A stretch of 64,000 bases of DNA from Macrotrachela quadricornifera (taxonomy: Eukaryota; Rotifera; Eurotatoria; Philodinida; Philodinidae). The translations under genes and the position numbers were made by a program. This document shows positions 33,101-44,020 of the stretch, piece after piece (the first letter of the stretch is position 1; the number at the start of each line of letters is the position of its first letter). The stretch is taken from assembly GCA_022393335.1 (NCBI GenBank), contig JAJEKB010018249.1:1-64000 (forward strand), read 5' to 3'. The notes beneath the pieces are model-generated. The model saw only the letters and a list, made by a program, of their open reading frames with translations. It did no database searches and was not told the DNA's origin.

Positions 33101-35855
33101 TTCTCTTAGAATTACAGTACATCATAAGATTGTCTCTGGCAACCAAGGATTTGTCACTGTAATCTATGAGTTTCAAAATACTATCTCATATTGCAACATT
33201 TAGCTTTCAAGGTAAAGAAGACTGAATCCAACGGGTGGCGCAGAAAAAGTTGCCGGCTTCTGATAGGCTATTTTCTAAAGTTAGACTGAAAAAGAAAATT
33301 TCGTTATGATGTCAAAAGATAGAATGTTGTGTAGATTTTATTGATAGGTTCTTTGTAAAGCTAGCATTTATCCTACTTGAGTAGCATTAAAGGTACTGGA
33401 TACCACAAAAACATAATTTACTTAGCATTTTGTGGAAACAAAGCATTTATTTTGTTTGCTAAATGAAATTTACACACACTATTCAAATGTAGTATTATAA
33501 AGTATACAGAGACGTATCTATTTTTCAGACTCAATACCAAACCTGCGGATGAAATTTCGTCGTTGGAAAAACTGCTTGCAAAAAAAGCGTAATTATCCAT
33601 TTTTACGATTTTTTTATGCCAAACAAAGGATTTTAGCCTCGCCATTAGTTAAAAAAAATTCCACTCTTATAATGAAGACTATTTTCTAGCGTTTGAAATT
33701 CTATATCTATTGATATAAAAAGAGTAGCTTTTGTAAAACAAAGTTTTGAGAAAATTGCCTAGGAAAAGTATGATTCCGTGAGCCGAGAATATTTTCTTGA
33801 TTTCTTGAGTTTTTTCAAGTAGAAATAATTAAGCTAAAAAAAATCAAAACATCAACAGATACATCAAAAAATTCTGCATCGCTTAATAATAATAAGAAAT
33901 TCTTTCACTATAATTAACCGGGGCAAAAATTGGTGTTCTAAAGTACCTCATTTTGCACTTGAGTAAATGATGTTTATCTAGCATCGAGTACCCCTAATAT
34001 TACAACAGAAGAATAAATGCTCACTTCGCAGACAACATATCAATAAAATCTTCACAAGGTTCGCTCTCTTTTGATATCAGAACTAAATTTTTTTCTTTCA
34101 GTCAAACTTTTGAAAACTGTCTATCAAAAATCGGCAATTTCTTCCACGCAATCCATTATAATTCGTTCTACGAAGTCCTCGGCTTAGGTCTTCCTCGGCA
34201 AACTAGCCAAAGCGATAGCATATTAATATCAATACCATTTGGTATTGGTATGGAAGTATTGGTATTGCTACATCCCTAACATGCGGGTAGCTCCTGTATC
34301 TTTGACTTGAGGACTCAATGGTAGCTCTGCAGTATAGATCTTGAAGACATAAGAGTGTTATCATCTAGAAGCTAGATGAACACTCAGTGAAATTAGATAC
34401 CCCAGTGACACTGGGACTTAGCGAACTGGCACTGGTGCAGTCCTAGAGCAAGATGACTTGACTTTTGCAGCCCAGAAATTCGTCCCGAGCTATTGCAAGC
34501 AATAGTGAGCTCTATGGATATAAATGATATTTCCATTAGACGAAATTGACAGAAGAGACTTAGCTATACAGTTTTCTTCGATAACGTGTAAGATTAGAGT
34601 AGGAGTGCAACAAACCCAAATCCTTGGATCTGGTATCTCATAGTTTAGATTTGGTAAGATGCGGTGCCACCAATAATAATCCGCTTTACTAGGTGTGCAG
34701 GCAACAAAAAAAAGATTTTGGAATTTGGAACCAAATCCAAATACCAAGGCTTTGGTCACAAATCTAAAATCTACTCTAGATTTGTTGCATTCCTAGGCTA
34801 GAGCCTCTACAAAATCAATCATATTCAAGAAATATTCAAAAAGCAAAACATATATGACAATGATCTGCTATTTCGATGAAATTTTTTTTACCAAAATTAA
34901 GAAAATCTGTATGAAAATCAACGCTGTTTCCTTAAACTATAGATATGAATTTTGTCTACTATATAAATCATATATTTGAATCAAATTTTCATATATATAT
35001 TTGTTTTTGAATGATTTTTAAATATGAAAAATATTTTCTTCTTACACATTATCGGTTACAACAACATTCGAAAGTTTCTTGTATTGTTTACTGACAAACG
35101 TAGGTTGCTAAAGATTGGTTATTATCGGATTATTATGCTTATATCGAGACTTGATTTAATTCTAGTACGAATTTTAGTTAAGTTTAAATAAATTTTATAC
35201 CTTTCAAAGCCATTCTCCAAAGTGTTGCATCTTCTTCATCACAATTGTTTTGGCGACAGATCTTTTTGAGAAGATCTATAAGCGTAATATCATCAGCATT
35301 ATTATTTGAAATATTTGTTGATGCATCTTTCTTTTTCATTTCTTCTACATTCATATCAACTTTAGTCGTCGAAATTGTTTTCCATACTTTTGGAAATTCA
35401 TTTCGATTTGAATCATTACATTCATAATCAAGTTCAATTAAATTAAGTAAATAATTGAAATTCCATGGTCCAAAAGCATCATTTTTTCGAATGAATAAAT
35501 TTGGTCGATATATTGTACGTATACTTTGATTACTCATATCAATCGGTTGAGAAGTCGACAGAAGTGCGTATTGATGTAATACTGAAACACATTGACCAGT
35601 TTCACTAGAATGAAGATGCTCATATGGTTGCATAAGTTCATTTACAAATGCTTGTAATTGTGGATAACTATATTTTAATTTAATATTTAATTTGATAGAA
35701 TCAAGAATTACAGCATCTGTTGAATTTAAAGATGGTTTTGTAGTATTTCCCACTGAAGGCATGGTGTTTTCAGTATTAGTAATCATATTCGTTGTAGAAT
35801 TATTCTTATTTGCATCGAACTTATTCCATGCAAAATCATCATCATCGTCACTCAT
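30158..35855 (-). CDS. AAA ATPase with a central coiled coil, 838 aa
   Basis: Three exons: 35201-35855, 31248-32126 and 30158-31140, total 2517 nt with consistent phases. The intron at 31141-31247 splits the Walker A codon of GPPGTGKSE; intron 1 (32127-35200) is 3.1 kb. The protein begins MSDDDDDFAWNKFD and has a long unannotated N-terminal part (about 1-350). A charged coiled coil spans about 353-488, followed by one AAA module: Walker A near 506-514, Walker B ICAMTIDEID near 564-573, sensor-1 VFGATNR near 600, and the Arg-finger segment AFLRRM near 617. The second-region-of-homology pattern identifies a classical AAA rather than another AAA+ clade. These ATPases remodel or disassemble proteins as hexamers. 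I do not recognise the ortholog, and the substrate is unknown. Its neighbour upstream also starts with an acidic Asp-rich segment and is coiled coil. Confidence 0.85.
32699..34278. mobile_element. hAT-type non-autonomous element in AAA-gene intron 1
   Basis: The ends are TAGGGATGTACTAATACCA at 32699 and, read inward from 34278, TAGGGATGTAGCAATACC. They are flanked by 8-bp sequences ACACGAGG and ACATGCGG (6 of 8 identical), as expected for an aged hAT target duplication. Subterminal sequence is rich in AATACC/GGTATT words. There is no transposase frame in the 1580 bp. It does not disturb splicing signals of the host intron. Confidence 0.75.
34600..34795. mobile_element. 196-bp hAT-type MITE in AAA-gene intron 1
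   Basis: The inverted termini TAGGAGTGCAACAAA (34600) and TAGGAATGCAACAAA (inward from 34795) differ at one base. The flanks GATTAGAG and GGCTAGAG match at 6 of 8 positions. The small size, lack of coding sequence and 8-bp duplication indicate a hAT-derived MITE of a different family from the neighbouring 1.58-kb element. Confidence 0.75.
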
Positions 35856-36327
35856 TGTTTTATTCAGTAGCGAGATGATAAAAAAGACTACAAATAATCT
35901 AAAATAAATTGTTATATTTGCTCTATATTTATGATTTTATAGGATTTGCTTCCATCAAATATAAATCAGAATGAATTTCATTTAATTCTCGTCGAAAACC
36001 ATTCCTAGAAATTTCATGTGATTCCGTTATTATTTAGTTTCCACAATTTCGTTCGTGAATTGCTAAATTATTATAGATGTATATCTATAACTACACAGTT
36101 CAACATGAGAGCGACAGTGAGAAGCAATTCCGAAACGAAATTCAAGGGATTTCGGAATTGATTTTACTGCCAGAACTGATTCCTTCATGTGCAATATCAC
36201 GTAATAAAATATATTCTCTAGTTAAATATCACATACGAGTTTTTTTTTTGGTTAAAGATGTTTTTTTTTCTTGTTGGTTAAAAATCATACAGAGAGATGT
36301 ATTCTTTTTTGAAGATCTTCGTTATAT
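35856..36327. other. upstream region of the AAA gene
   Basis: Contains the presumed promoter and 5' leader. Bases 36090-36190 (GAAGCAATTCCGAAACGA ... TTCGGAATTG) resemble stretches at 39.97-40.15 kb and 48.48-48.66 kb that are rich in GGAATTCC-like words, so part is dispersed repeat. Confidence 0.35.
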
Positions 36328-36505
36328 TCTTTTTCTCGTAGAGAAGAATCTTACAAACATAAATTGCTTGCTTACTTGCTTGTATGTCCGTACCTCACTG
36401 ATTGGTCCAACACTTATGTAAAGGTAAAAAAGGGATTATGTCTTATAAGGATTGACCGAAAGGTAATCGAGGACGAGAAATTCAAATCTCAAGTCAGTTT
36501 TCTAA
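36328..36505 (+). repeat. dispersed repeat, TCTCGTAGAGA family, copy 2
   Basis: Reads TTTTCTCGTAGAGAAGAATC, TTGCTTGTATGTCCGTACC, CACTGATTGGTCCA, then GACCGAAAGGTAATCGAGG and AAGTCAGTTTTC. It is the closest match to the copy at 3.5 kb and lies in the same orientation. Confidence 0.75.
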
Positions 36506-36899
36506 AAATTTTTCGAAGCTCAATTTTTTAAATAAACAACAAATTTTTAACATAAAACATTTGTTTTTATGAAGTTTGGTCAGAAATTCTGACTTTAATA
36601 TATAAAGTTTAGTACATCGTAAATATTTTTTTAGCAGCTTAAAAGTGAACAAATGTTTTGTCTAAAATCTTTCAAAAACTCATGTGTAAACGATATTAAA
36701 TGGTTGAATTGTATTTCATATTTTAATCCCTATAACTTACAGTACAAGTTCTTCTCAGAACTAGAATAAATACAAGTATAGTATTTGTACTTACAAAAAT
36801 GTACTTGATACTTTGAGATGAATTCTTTTGTATTTATGCTTGCATTTGATGCATATATTTAACAAAATTGATTAAGTAAAAGTGAGTAACTGTAGTAAA

Positions 36900-37380
36900 C
36901 TCCAAAGAGCACTGTGTATGGATGCTGTATTAGTATTAATTAATCCCAATGTCAACATATAGGTTTTCTTATAAAGTATATAAGTTGTTACTAACATTAC
37001 CTGGCATGTTAGGATCGTCACTCTGGATGCGAGCAGCATTATTACGGCTACTAGAAGCATCTTGGGTAATTCTACTAGCAATCTAGAAATGTCACGAACA
37101 TCCCATATAATTCACCTATCAGCTAAGGTAATGCTACTGGCAATCAAAGTGATGATCCTAATAGTGTTAGTAGCATTTTAGATACTGTTTAAAGAACGTA
37201 TGCGTTAGCATTAGGTTAATGTTATTTTTAATGTTAACACCTAAGGATTAACTAATGCCAATGGAAAATAATGCAAAGATATTATGTTTAATTTTAATAT
37301 TAGTGTAAAAAGTATTAACGTTAGAATTCATTAATACTAATGTTATTGCTAATGTGACATCCATAAATGATGTTCTTGAT
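36900..37380. repeat. degenerate array of TAATGCTACTAG-like words
   Basis: Words such as AGCATTATTACGGCTACTAG, GGTAATGCTACTGGCAATC, TAGTGTTAGTAGCAT and GCGTTAGCATTAGGTTAATG recur over about 450 bp in several registers. It reads like an eroded minisatellite in the 3' flank of the coiled-coil gene. Confidence 0.5.
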
Positions 37381-37723
37381 AGCTCACTACAGTTACTCAT
37401 TTTTACTTAAACATCTTTTCTTAAATATATAACATCAAATGCAAATACAAATAGATAAGTATTTGTTTAAAAGTATAAATGTTTTCGTTCTAGCTCCGAT
37501 TCTTCGATTATTATATACTAAACGGATGACAAGTTGTTGACAGAAACAAAAAAGAATTACTTTGAAGTTTCTATTGAAAAGTTAAATGTTTTCATTACAA
37601 TGACCGTTTAGTTTAAAGTTTTATGTAAAAGTAGAATGAGTTAATATATGAAAAATCCAGAATAATGATATTAAATTTATGATTGATGTTTATATTGAAC
37701 CATAAATGTGGTATCATATTATA

Positions 37724-40700
37724 TTAATTTCTTCGTTGATTTGGTACAGATACAGTAGTAGAAACATGTGTTTTGTTGTGTTCCTTGATTTTTTCTTGAA
37801 TAAGATTATCAATTTTTACTTGATATTCTTGTTGTAATTTACAATGATATTTTTTGAGTTCAGTCATTGATTTTTCAAGTTTTTCAAGTTTATCATAATT
37901 TGCTTTTTTAATATCTTCATTTTGAGCAAATTTGTCATTTGATTGACGAAGTTTTTCACACATATCAGCAAAATCTTTTTCATTTTTAATAATTTGTGCA
38001 TCAACTTTTTTTATATCTGTTTCAATTGATGATAATTCTTCTTGCGCTATATCAATTTTTCTTTGTGCATATTCTTGACCTTTTTGTGCTTTATTTATTT
38101 TATCTTTAATATCATCCCTTAAGTTTGTATTATTTTGAATTTGATTTGTTTTCTTTTCTAATTTATTTTCAGTATATTGTATATCGGCAGATAATTTAGC
38201 ATCACGTGTATTTAATAAATCAATGTTTTGACGAAGATTTTGAACTTTTTCATCTTGTTTTTGTATTTTTGTACGTGTTTCTTGATGTTCATTTTCGATT
38301 TGGTTTAAATGAATACGCATTTCTTTAACATTTTGATTCGAAATATTTTTTCGTTCAGTTAATTCTTTGCTATTTTGAGTATTTTGTATTAGTTGTTCAT
38401 TAGTCGAATGAAGTTTTTTATTAAGATTTTCAAGTTCTTCGTTCTTAACATCTATATCTTTTTGTAATTCTTCAGCCTTTTTTCCTTCGGCTTCAATTAA
38501 TGTTTGTAAATGAGTTACTTCACGAGTTTTGGCTTTTTCAGTATTGATCATATCGTCATATGATCGTTGAGTATTATCACGTTCACCTTAAAATAGAATT
38601 TAAAAAAACAAAATATAGATGTCTATAGGAACAACACATCGATTCGTTCATATAACATATTTCACTCGATCGCTATGAGTACTTTTGACTTTTTTTTTAT
38701 AAGTATTTTTTATTTAAGAATGAGAAAAAAATACTTTAACATAAAAAACTTTTTGTCTTACATATTAATAATAAGATTTAAATATGTATTTTTGAAATAA
38801 TGCGCCAGTCTATATGTCTAGTGAAGGAATTTTTCAATTGCTTTTCGTTTAGGATTATATGCATGGTGTAGAGTCAGATAAGTTATGATTATTTTGAAAA
38901 GAATGTTTGTTCTTAACTGATTGCTACGAAAATACTGTAAATATACGATAGTTTTTAAATAAATATCTTAATCTCTCTTGGAAACACTAGGAAAATATAG
39001 TTTTCAATATTTAACTTGAAACTTAATATATTGAAAGACTTGAGTTAGAATAGATTTTCTTTGCGAATCTTTCAGATCTTGTTGCTACTTCTATTCTAAT
39101 GAGGGATCTTCATCAAATATTAATCACCGTTTCGAATCTGATATTTACTATTTACCAGAGTAAAATAAATACAACATGTGATAGAAAGGATTTGTCTCCA
39201 TACTAAACTTTTAAAGGACTATAAGATGATATAAGGGATGATCTGAAGTAGTTGGAAATAAATTGTTCATAATAATTTCCATACTTTACTTTTACGTAGT
39301 GGATTGACGTTTTTATCGCGTATATCCGCTTGGCAAAAAATAGTTGCACAAAGTACTTTCAATAAATCATTACTATAAATTAAGATTTTCGAAAAAATAA
39401 ATATATATTCGGGTAACCCGAAGAATTCTCTACAACTGTATTATATGAAACATTTTGGATTGCACTTATCTGCTAAAAATAAATTCATGCATATTCATCC
39501 AAGACCATATACTCTTAATAGCATTTAGAAAGATTAGTTAAACAAGCATAGAATACGATTCCTCAGAAAGTTATATGTGGATATATCGATCATATTCCAA
39601 ATATTTGTAATCAAATAATGGCTAATAACTATTGGGCAAATGATGAGGGTAATCAAAACTCTCATGCACTTGTAGATTATACATTTAGTTTTGTAATAAA
39701 TTGTTTCTTTATTTAAAAAAATTTTCTGAGAAATCTGGAGATGAGGGTGTCTTTTATATGCATGAATTTATTTTTAGCAGATAAGTGCAATTCAAAATGT
39801 TTATATAATACAGTTGTAGAGAATTCTTCGGACTATTTGAATAATATATTTGTTTTATCGAAAATCTTGATTTATAGTCATGATTTATTAAAAATACTTT
39901 GTGCAACTATTTTTTGTCAGACAAATATATCTAATTAGGATGTTCTATTCACATAAGTCTGACAATACATGCTATTTCACGATGTTGAATATTGCGGAAA
40001 TCAGTTCCATCGAATTCCTGGAACGCGAACATTATAAAACAAAAATTTGTCTTCTTCGATAACGATCGAATACCACTAAATGACGAAACCGGATGGAATT
40101 CCATCTAATTCTCTCTTGACCGAATTCGCAGAATTTCGTTCCGGAATGCAGTCGAGTAGATATGAGCATCTATCATAATCTTATACGATTTGTAACAGTT
40201 ACGAAATTGGTTCACTTAATGTGCAACAACGTGGAATAGAATGACTGTTCGTAAGGTTCAGCTTTCTAGCTGTAATTAGTTAAGAAATACGTCGATATGG
40301 TTAAAATATACAAATTTTCGTACTTAAATTTTATATCATACAGTAGAATTTATGTAGAAATTGAATAAAAAAATATATAGATTTTGTGAAACACGAACCA
40401 AAAAAAAGTGTGAGGCTTTACGAGTAGAAATTTGTACCTTCTCTTCCCTCCTCCACAGACTATGACAGGCGTTAGTCAAAGTCAATCACAGATGCCATAG
40501 CAACATATGAAAGAAATAAGCCGAAACTTGTTTCAGAGTGTAATGAATGTTGTAGCATCGCCCTTCTCTCTCCTTGGAATTGAGACAGTGATACATAATT
40601 CATCGAATCTTTTCATTTACGAGAGAATCAGCTCGATCGTGTTTCAAATTTTAATTCCATAGAGATTACACTAACAGCTTTCAACTTTATCGATGTATTT

Positions 40701-43700
40701 TATCACTAATTATAGCTAGTAAGCTGAAACTTTCAGAAATGTAAGATATTGATTAAATATTTATGTAAAGATACAACCAACTTTATCCCGCTTGCTAAAT
40801 CTCTTATTTCCGGCTAAGTTATTTTTGGTGATAGTTTCATATAGATCATTGATTTGCATAGATGGTTGCTCAGCGCTTTAATATAGCATAATATTACTTT
40901 TCTTTCATTCTGGTCCATATGGTGTGTAATGAGGGCATGTGTTGCTGATTCACCCTACTTTGGTCGAAAGCAAAACAATGCGGATGAGGATAAGGAAGAT
41001 TCTTCATTTCAAAGAGTTTGATTCTCACTAAGTTTATCTTTCGATATTGTAACCAAAATCATTTTCGACCAAAGTAGTGAAAATCATATTGCTATGGTCT
41101 GTAATGACAAAGGGGAGAGGAAGCCAAAAAACTTAGATTTAAAAGTTACACTCACGATTCTCTTCGAAAATTTATGCAAGTTCCACAGAACAGTAAATAT
41201 CTTGCAATGGGAAAAATTAACCGCACAAAATTCTTTTTTTTTGAAAAAAAATGTTGAATTGAAAATAACTTTCTTTTGTAGAATTTTGTAATGTTAGTTT
41301 CTGACAGGTTTATTTTAAAGGTACAAAATGCAATTACAAAATAATCTGGTCTTATCGAACTTTTCACGATGAATCTTTTAATTTGTTACTCTTATTGAAA
41401 ACTTTATGTTTTTCCAAAGTTTTAAGCTGATATTTAAATGATTTTGCTTGAAATCGGATTCTCATACGATTCTTTTAAGTAAATTCTAATCTCATTAGAT
41501 AAAAATTATGTTAGAGTCCGATTTGAGAAGGAGATGATTTGAATTTAATGAAACTTACGGAAAATTATCGGTTTCAATCGCTAAAATAATCAAAATGAGA
41601 TAGAATAAATCTAATTGATTTAACATATTGAGAAAATAAATTCAGTTAAATGTCGATTGAAAGAAAACTATTCTTTTCCTATCTAATAGAAATCTCTTAA
41701 ACAGGAACCAAGTTGAAAAGAAAAATTAAAAATTTCGATTACGCTTTTCAAAAAGTAATCAGATGTACTCTATTTTGAAATAGATCTTTTAGGATACTTT
41801 TCTAAATTTTATCGTTACATACATACCTTTGAATTTTTGTACGACGAGTTTCTGTTGTTGACATTGATCTGTTACTTTTGATAATGCATCATGATGTTCT
41901 CTCATTATCGTTCTATGTTCATCAATAGCTTGTTGATGTCGTTGAATTTCCATGTTTAAATTTTCAACATTTGCTTTTAAATCATTTCTTTGATTGTCAT
42001 ATGTTGCTCTCTCTTGTTCAAAACGTTGTAAATCATTTATAGTTGTATTAAGATTTGTTTGAGCACGTTGTAATTTATTATTAACCATACGTAAATTAGT
42101 TTCTGATCGTCTTTGTAATTTTGTTGCATTACGATGTTGTTCAATTAATAGTGTAGCATTTTCTTTACATTGATTAAATGTTGTTAACTTTTGTAGAGCA
42201 ATAGTTTTGTGAGCAGTAAGTTCATTTTTCGTATCATTATGTTGATCTCTACATTCAATGGCATTATGTTTAGCAATATCATGTTTATTACGAAGTTCAT
42301 TTGTTTTTGATTTTTTACTTTCATATTTTTCACGTGCTCGATTCAGTTCCTCACGTGCTTTCTGCAATTCTTTTTTCTTCTTTTTAGCCGAACCAGATAA
42401 CCATTTCAATGCACTTCCTACACCGATGCCTGCAATCTTGGTGTATATGCCTCCGACCATTGAAGCTGTACTTATAATCGTTCCCAATGCATCTGTTGCT
42501 GATGAAAGACCTTCGTTAAATGATTCACTCGGATCTAAACTTTTTACTTTAGCTTCAGCAGCAGCTAATTGTTGTGCGGCTTGCAATTCTTCAAGTTGAG
42601 CTTGATTTAATTGTGCTCGTGCTCGTTCTACTTCATGTACTGCTTTGTTATAGTTACTGTTACGTTCACGTTCAAGGCTTTTTAGTTGTGTTAATGTTCT
42701 TTCTGCTTCTTTATGTTCTTGTTCAGCAGTTTGTCGTTCTTGTATAGCATCATCTTTTTGTTCACGTAAATCATTACATTCATCAGTTTGTCGACTGTGT
42801 TCATCTTCAAGACGATCACGTTCATTTTCTAATCGTTCGACTTCGGCTAATTGTTCTTCTTTTTTCTGTTCAAGTTGTTTAACATTTGTATCGGCACGAG
42901 AAAATAATTTTTCAATATCAAATAATTTTTGTTGAAGTCGATTTAATGAATTCGTTTGTTGAATACGTTCATCTTCTAATTTTTGAAGTTCTTTTTCAAG
43001 TTGTCGTTGTTCATTTTCAAGTTCTTTTTGTTGTTGTTCAAGTTGTGTAAATTGTGTTTCAGCATCGGTTACATCTTGTTTTAATTTTTCTAATTTTTCA
43101 TTTATTATATGCATTTGTTCGCGTAATTTTTCAAGTTCTTCAGTTACTCTTCTTATTTTTTCTTCATTTATACGTATTTCTTCTTCAAGACGAGCAACTT
43201 TTTGTAGTTTGTCATTAAGAATAGCTTGTAATTTAGTTATAGTTGTATTTAATTGTTGAATTTGTTTTTCTAAATTCTTTTTTTCACGTTCTAAAATGCG
43301 TTGTTGTTCATTAATACGTTCAAGTTCTTTATCAATAATTTTAATTTCTTCTTCATAACGTTGAATTGCATGACGTAATTCTTCAATTTTTTTTTCTAAT
43401 TCTTCACGTTCTGTAATTTCTTTACTAAGAATTTCTTCATTTTCACGTAATTCTTTTGCAATTAATTCAATTTGTTTTCTTAATTCACGTTGTGATAAAT
43501 CAAGATAATTTTTTGTATTAGCATTTTCAATTTCTTTATCACGAATTTCTGATAATTGTTTTTCTAATTCTTGTTGTTCAGTATTAAGTTCATTAAATGT
43601 CTTCGTATATTCATTTAATTCATTTTCTAATTCAGGTATTTTAGCTTGATGATCTTTAATTGTATTCTCTTCATTAGTGATAGTTTCATTTTTGTTTAAT

Positions 43701-44020
43701 TGTTGTAAATATAAATTTGTTTTTTCCTTTTCGATTTTTTTCATTTGTTCACTTTGTTGTTCTAATTGATTGAGTAGTTCGGCATTTTCATCTAATATAG
43801 TGTTACTATTTTGTTCAAGTTGTTTTTTTTTCTCAGTTAATTTTTTCTTTTTCTCATGAAGTTCCTCATGTTGGTCTGCACAATGATTTGCAGCTTCTTG
43901 TTTTTTCTCTTCTAGTTGTATATATTCAGATTTTCGAGCACCGAAAAAAGCACCGGGATCAACATCATCATCGTCATCATTATTATTAGTATTCGGTGAA
44001 TTTCCATTTGCATCAGTCAT
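37724..44020 (-). CDS. large coiled-coil protein with a central hydrophobic segment, 1018 aa
   Basis: Two exons, 41827-44020 and 37724-38586, joined by a 3240-bp intron (donor GTATGT after KFK, acceptor TTTTAAG before GERDNTQRS), total 3057 nt in frame. It begins MTDANGNSPNTNNNDDDDDV, an Asn/Asp-rich start. Residues about 30-495 are highly charged heptad-like Glu/Gln/Lys/Leu sequence, a long coiled coil. Residues about 505-545 are Gly/Ala/Ile-rich and uncharged (ALGTIISTASMVGGIYTKIA, then GIGVGSALKWLSG), followed by KKKKK. A second coiled coil continues to about residue 990, with a VSTTVSVPNQRRN tail. Architecture alone does not name a family. Options are a membrane-anchored or membrane-inserting coiled-coil protein, or a cytoskeletal or SMC-like folded rod. 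The single hydrophobic stretch is long enough for a membrane helix pair. No signal peptide is present. Confidence 0.8.
39331..39919. mobile_element. foldback element in the coiled-coil-gene intron
   Basis: Arms 39331-39495 and 39757-39919 are inverted copies: GCAAAAAATAGTTGCACAA on the left mirrors TTGTGCAACTATTTTTTGTC on the right, and AATTCTCTACAACTGTATTA mirrors its partner at 39805. The loop is about 260 bp. Inner arm regions are nearly identical; outer regions have indels. No transposase is present and no target duplication was resolved. Confidence 0.75.
40380..40510 (+). repeat. dispersed repeat with a copy at 44.3 kb
   Basis: The block with AGTAGAAATTTGTACC, then CTCCACAGACTATGACAGGC, matches 44310-44440 (GTATAAATTTTGTACTC ... 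CTCCACAGGCTGTGACAGAC) in the same orientation. Function is unknown. Confidence 0.5.

Noticed and set aside
42258..42599. Plus-strand open frame of 113 codons inside the coiled-coil gene
   Set aside because: It is a shadow of the real minus-strand frame, whose coiled-coil pattern and length are far stronger.
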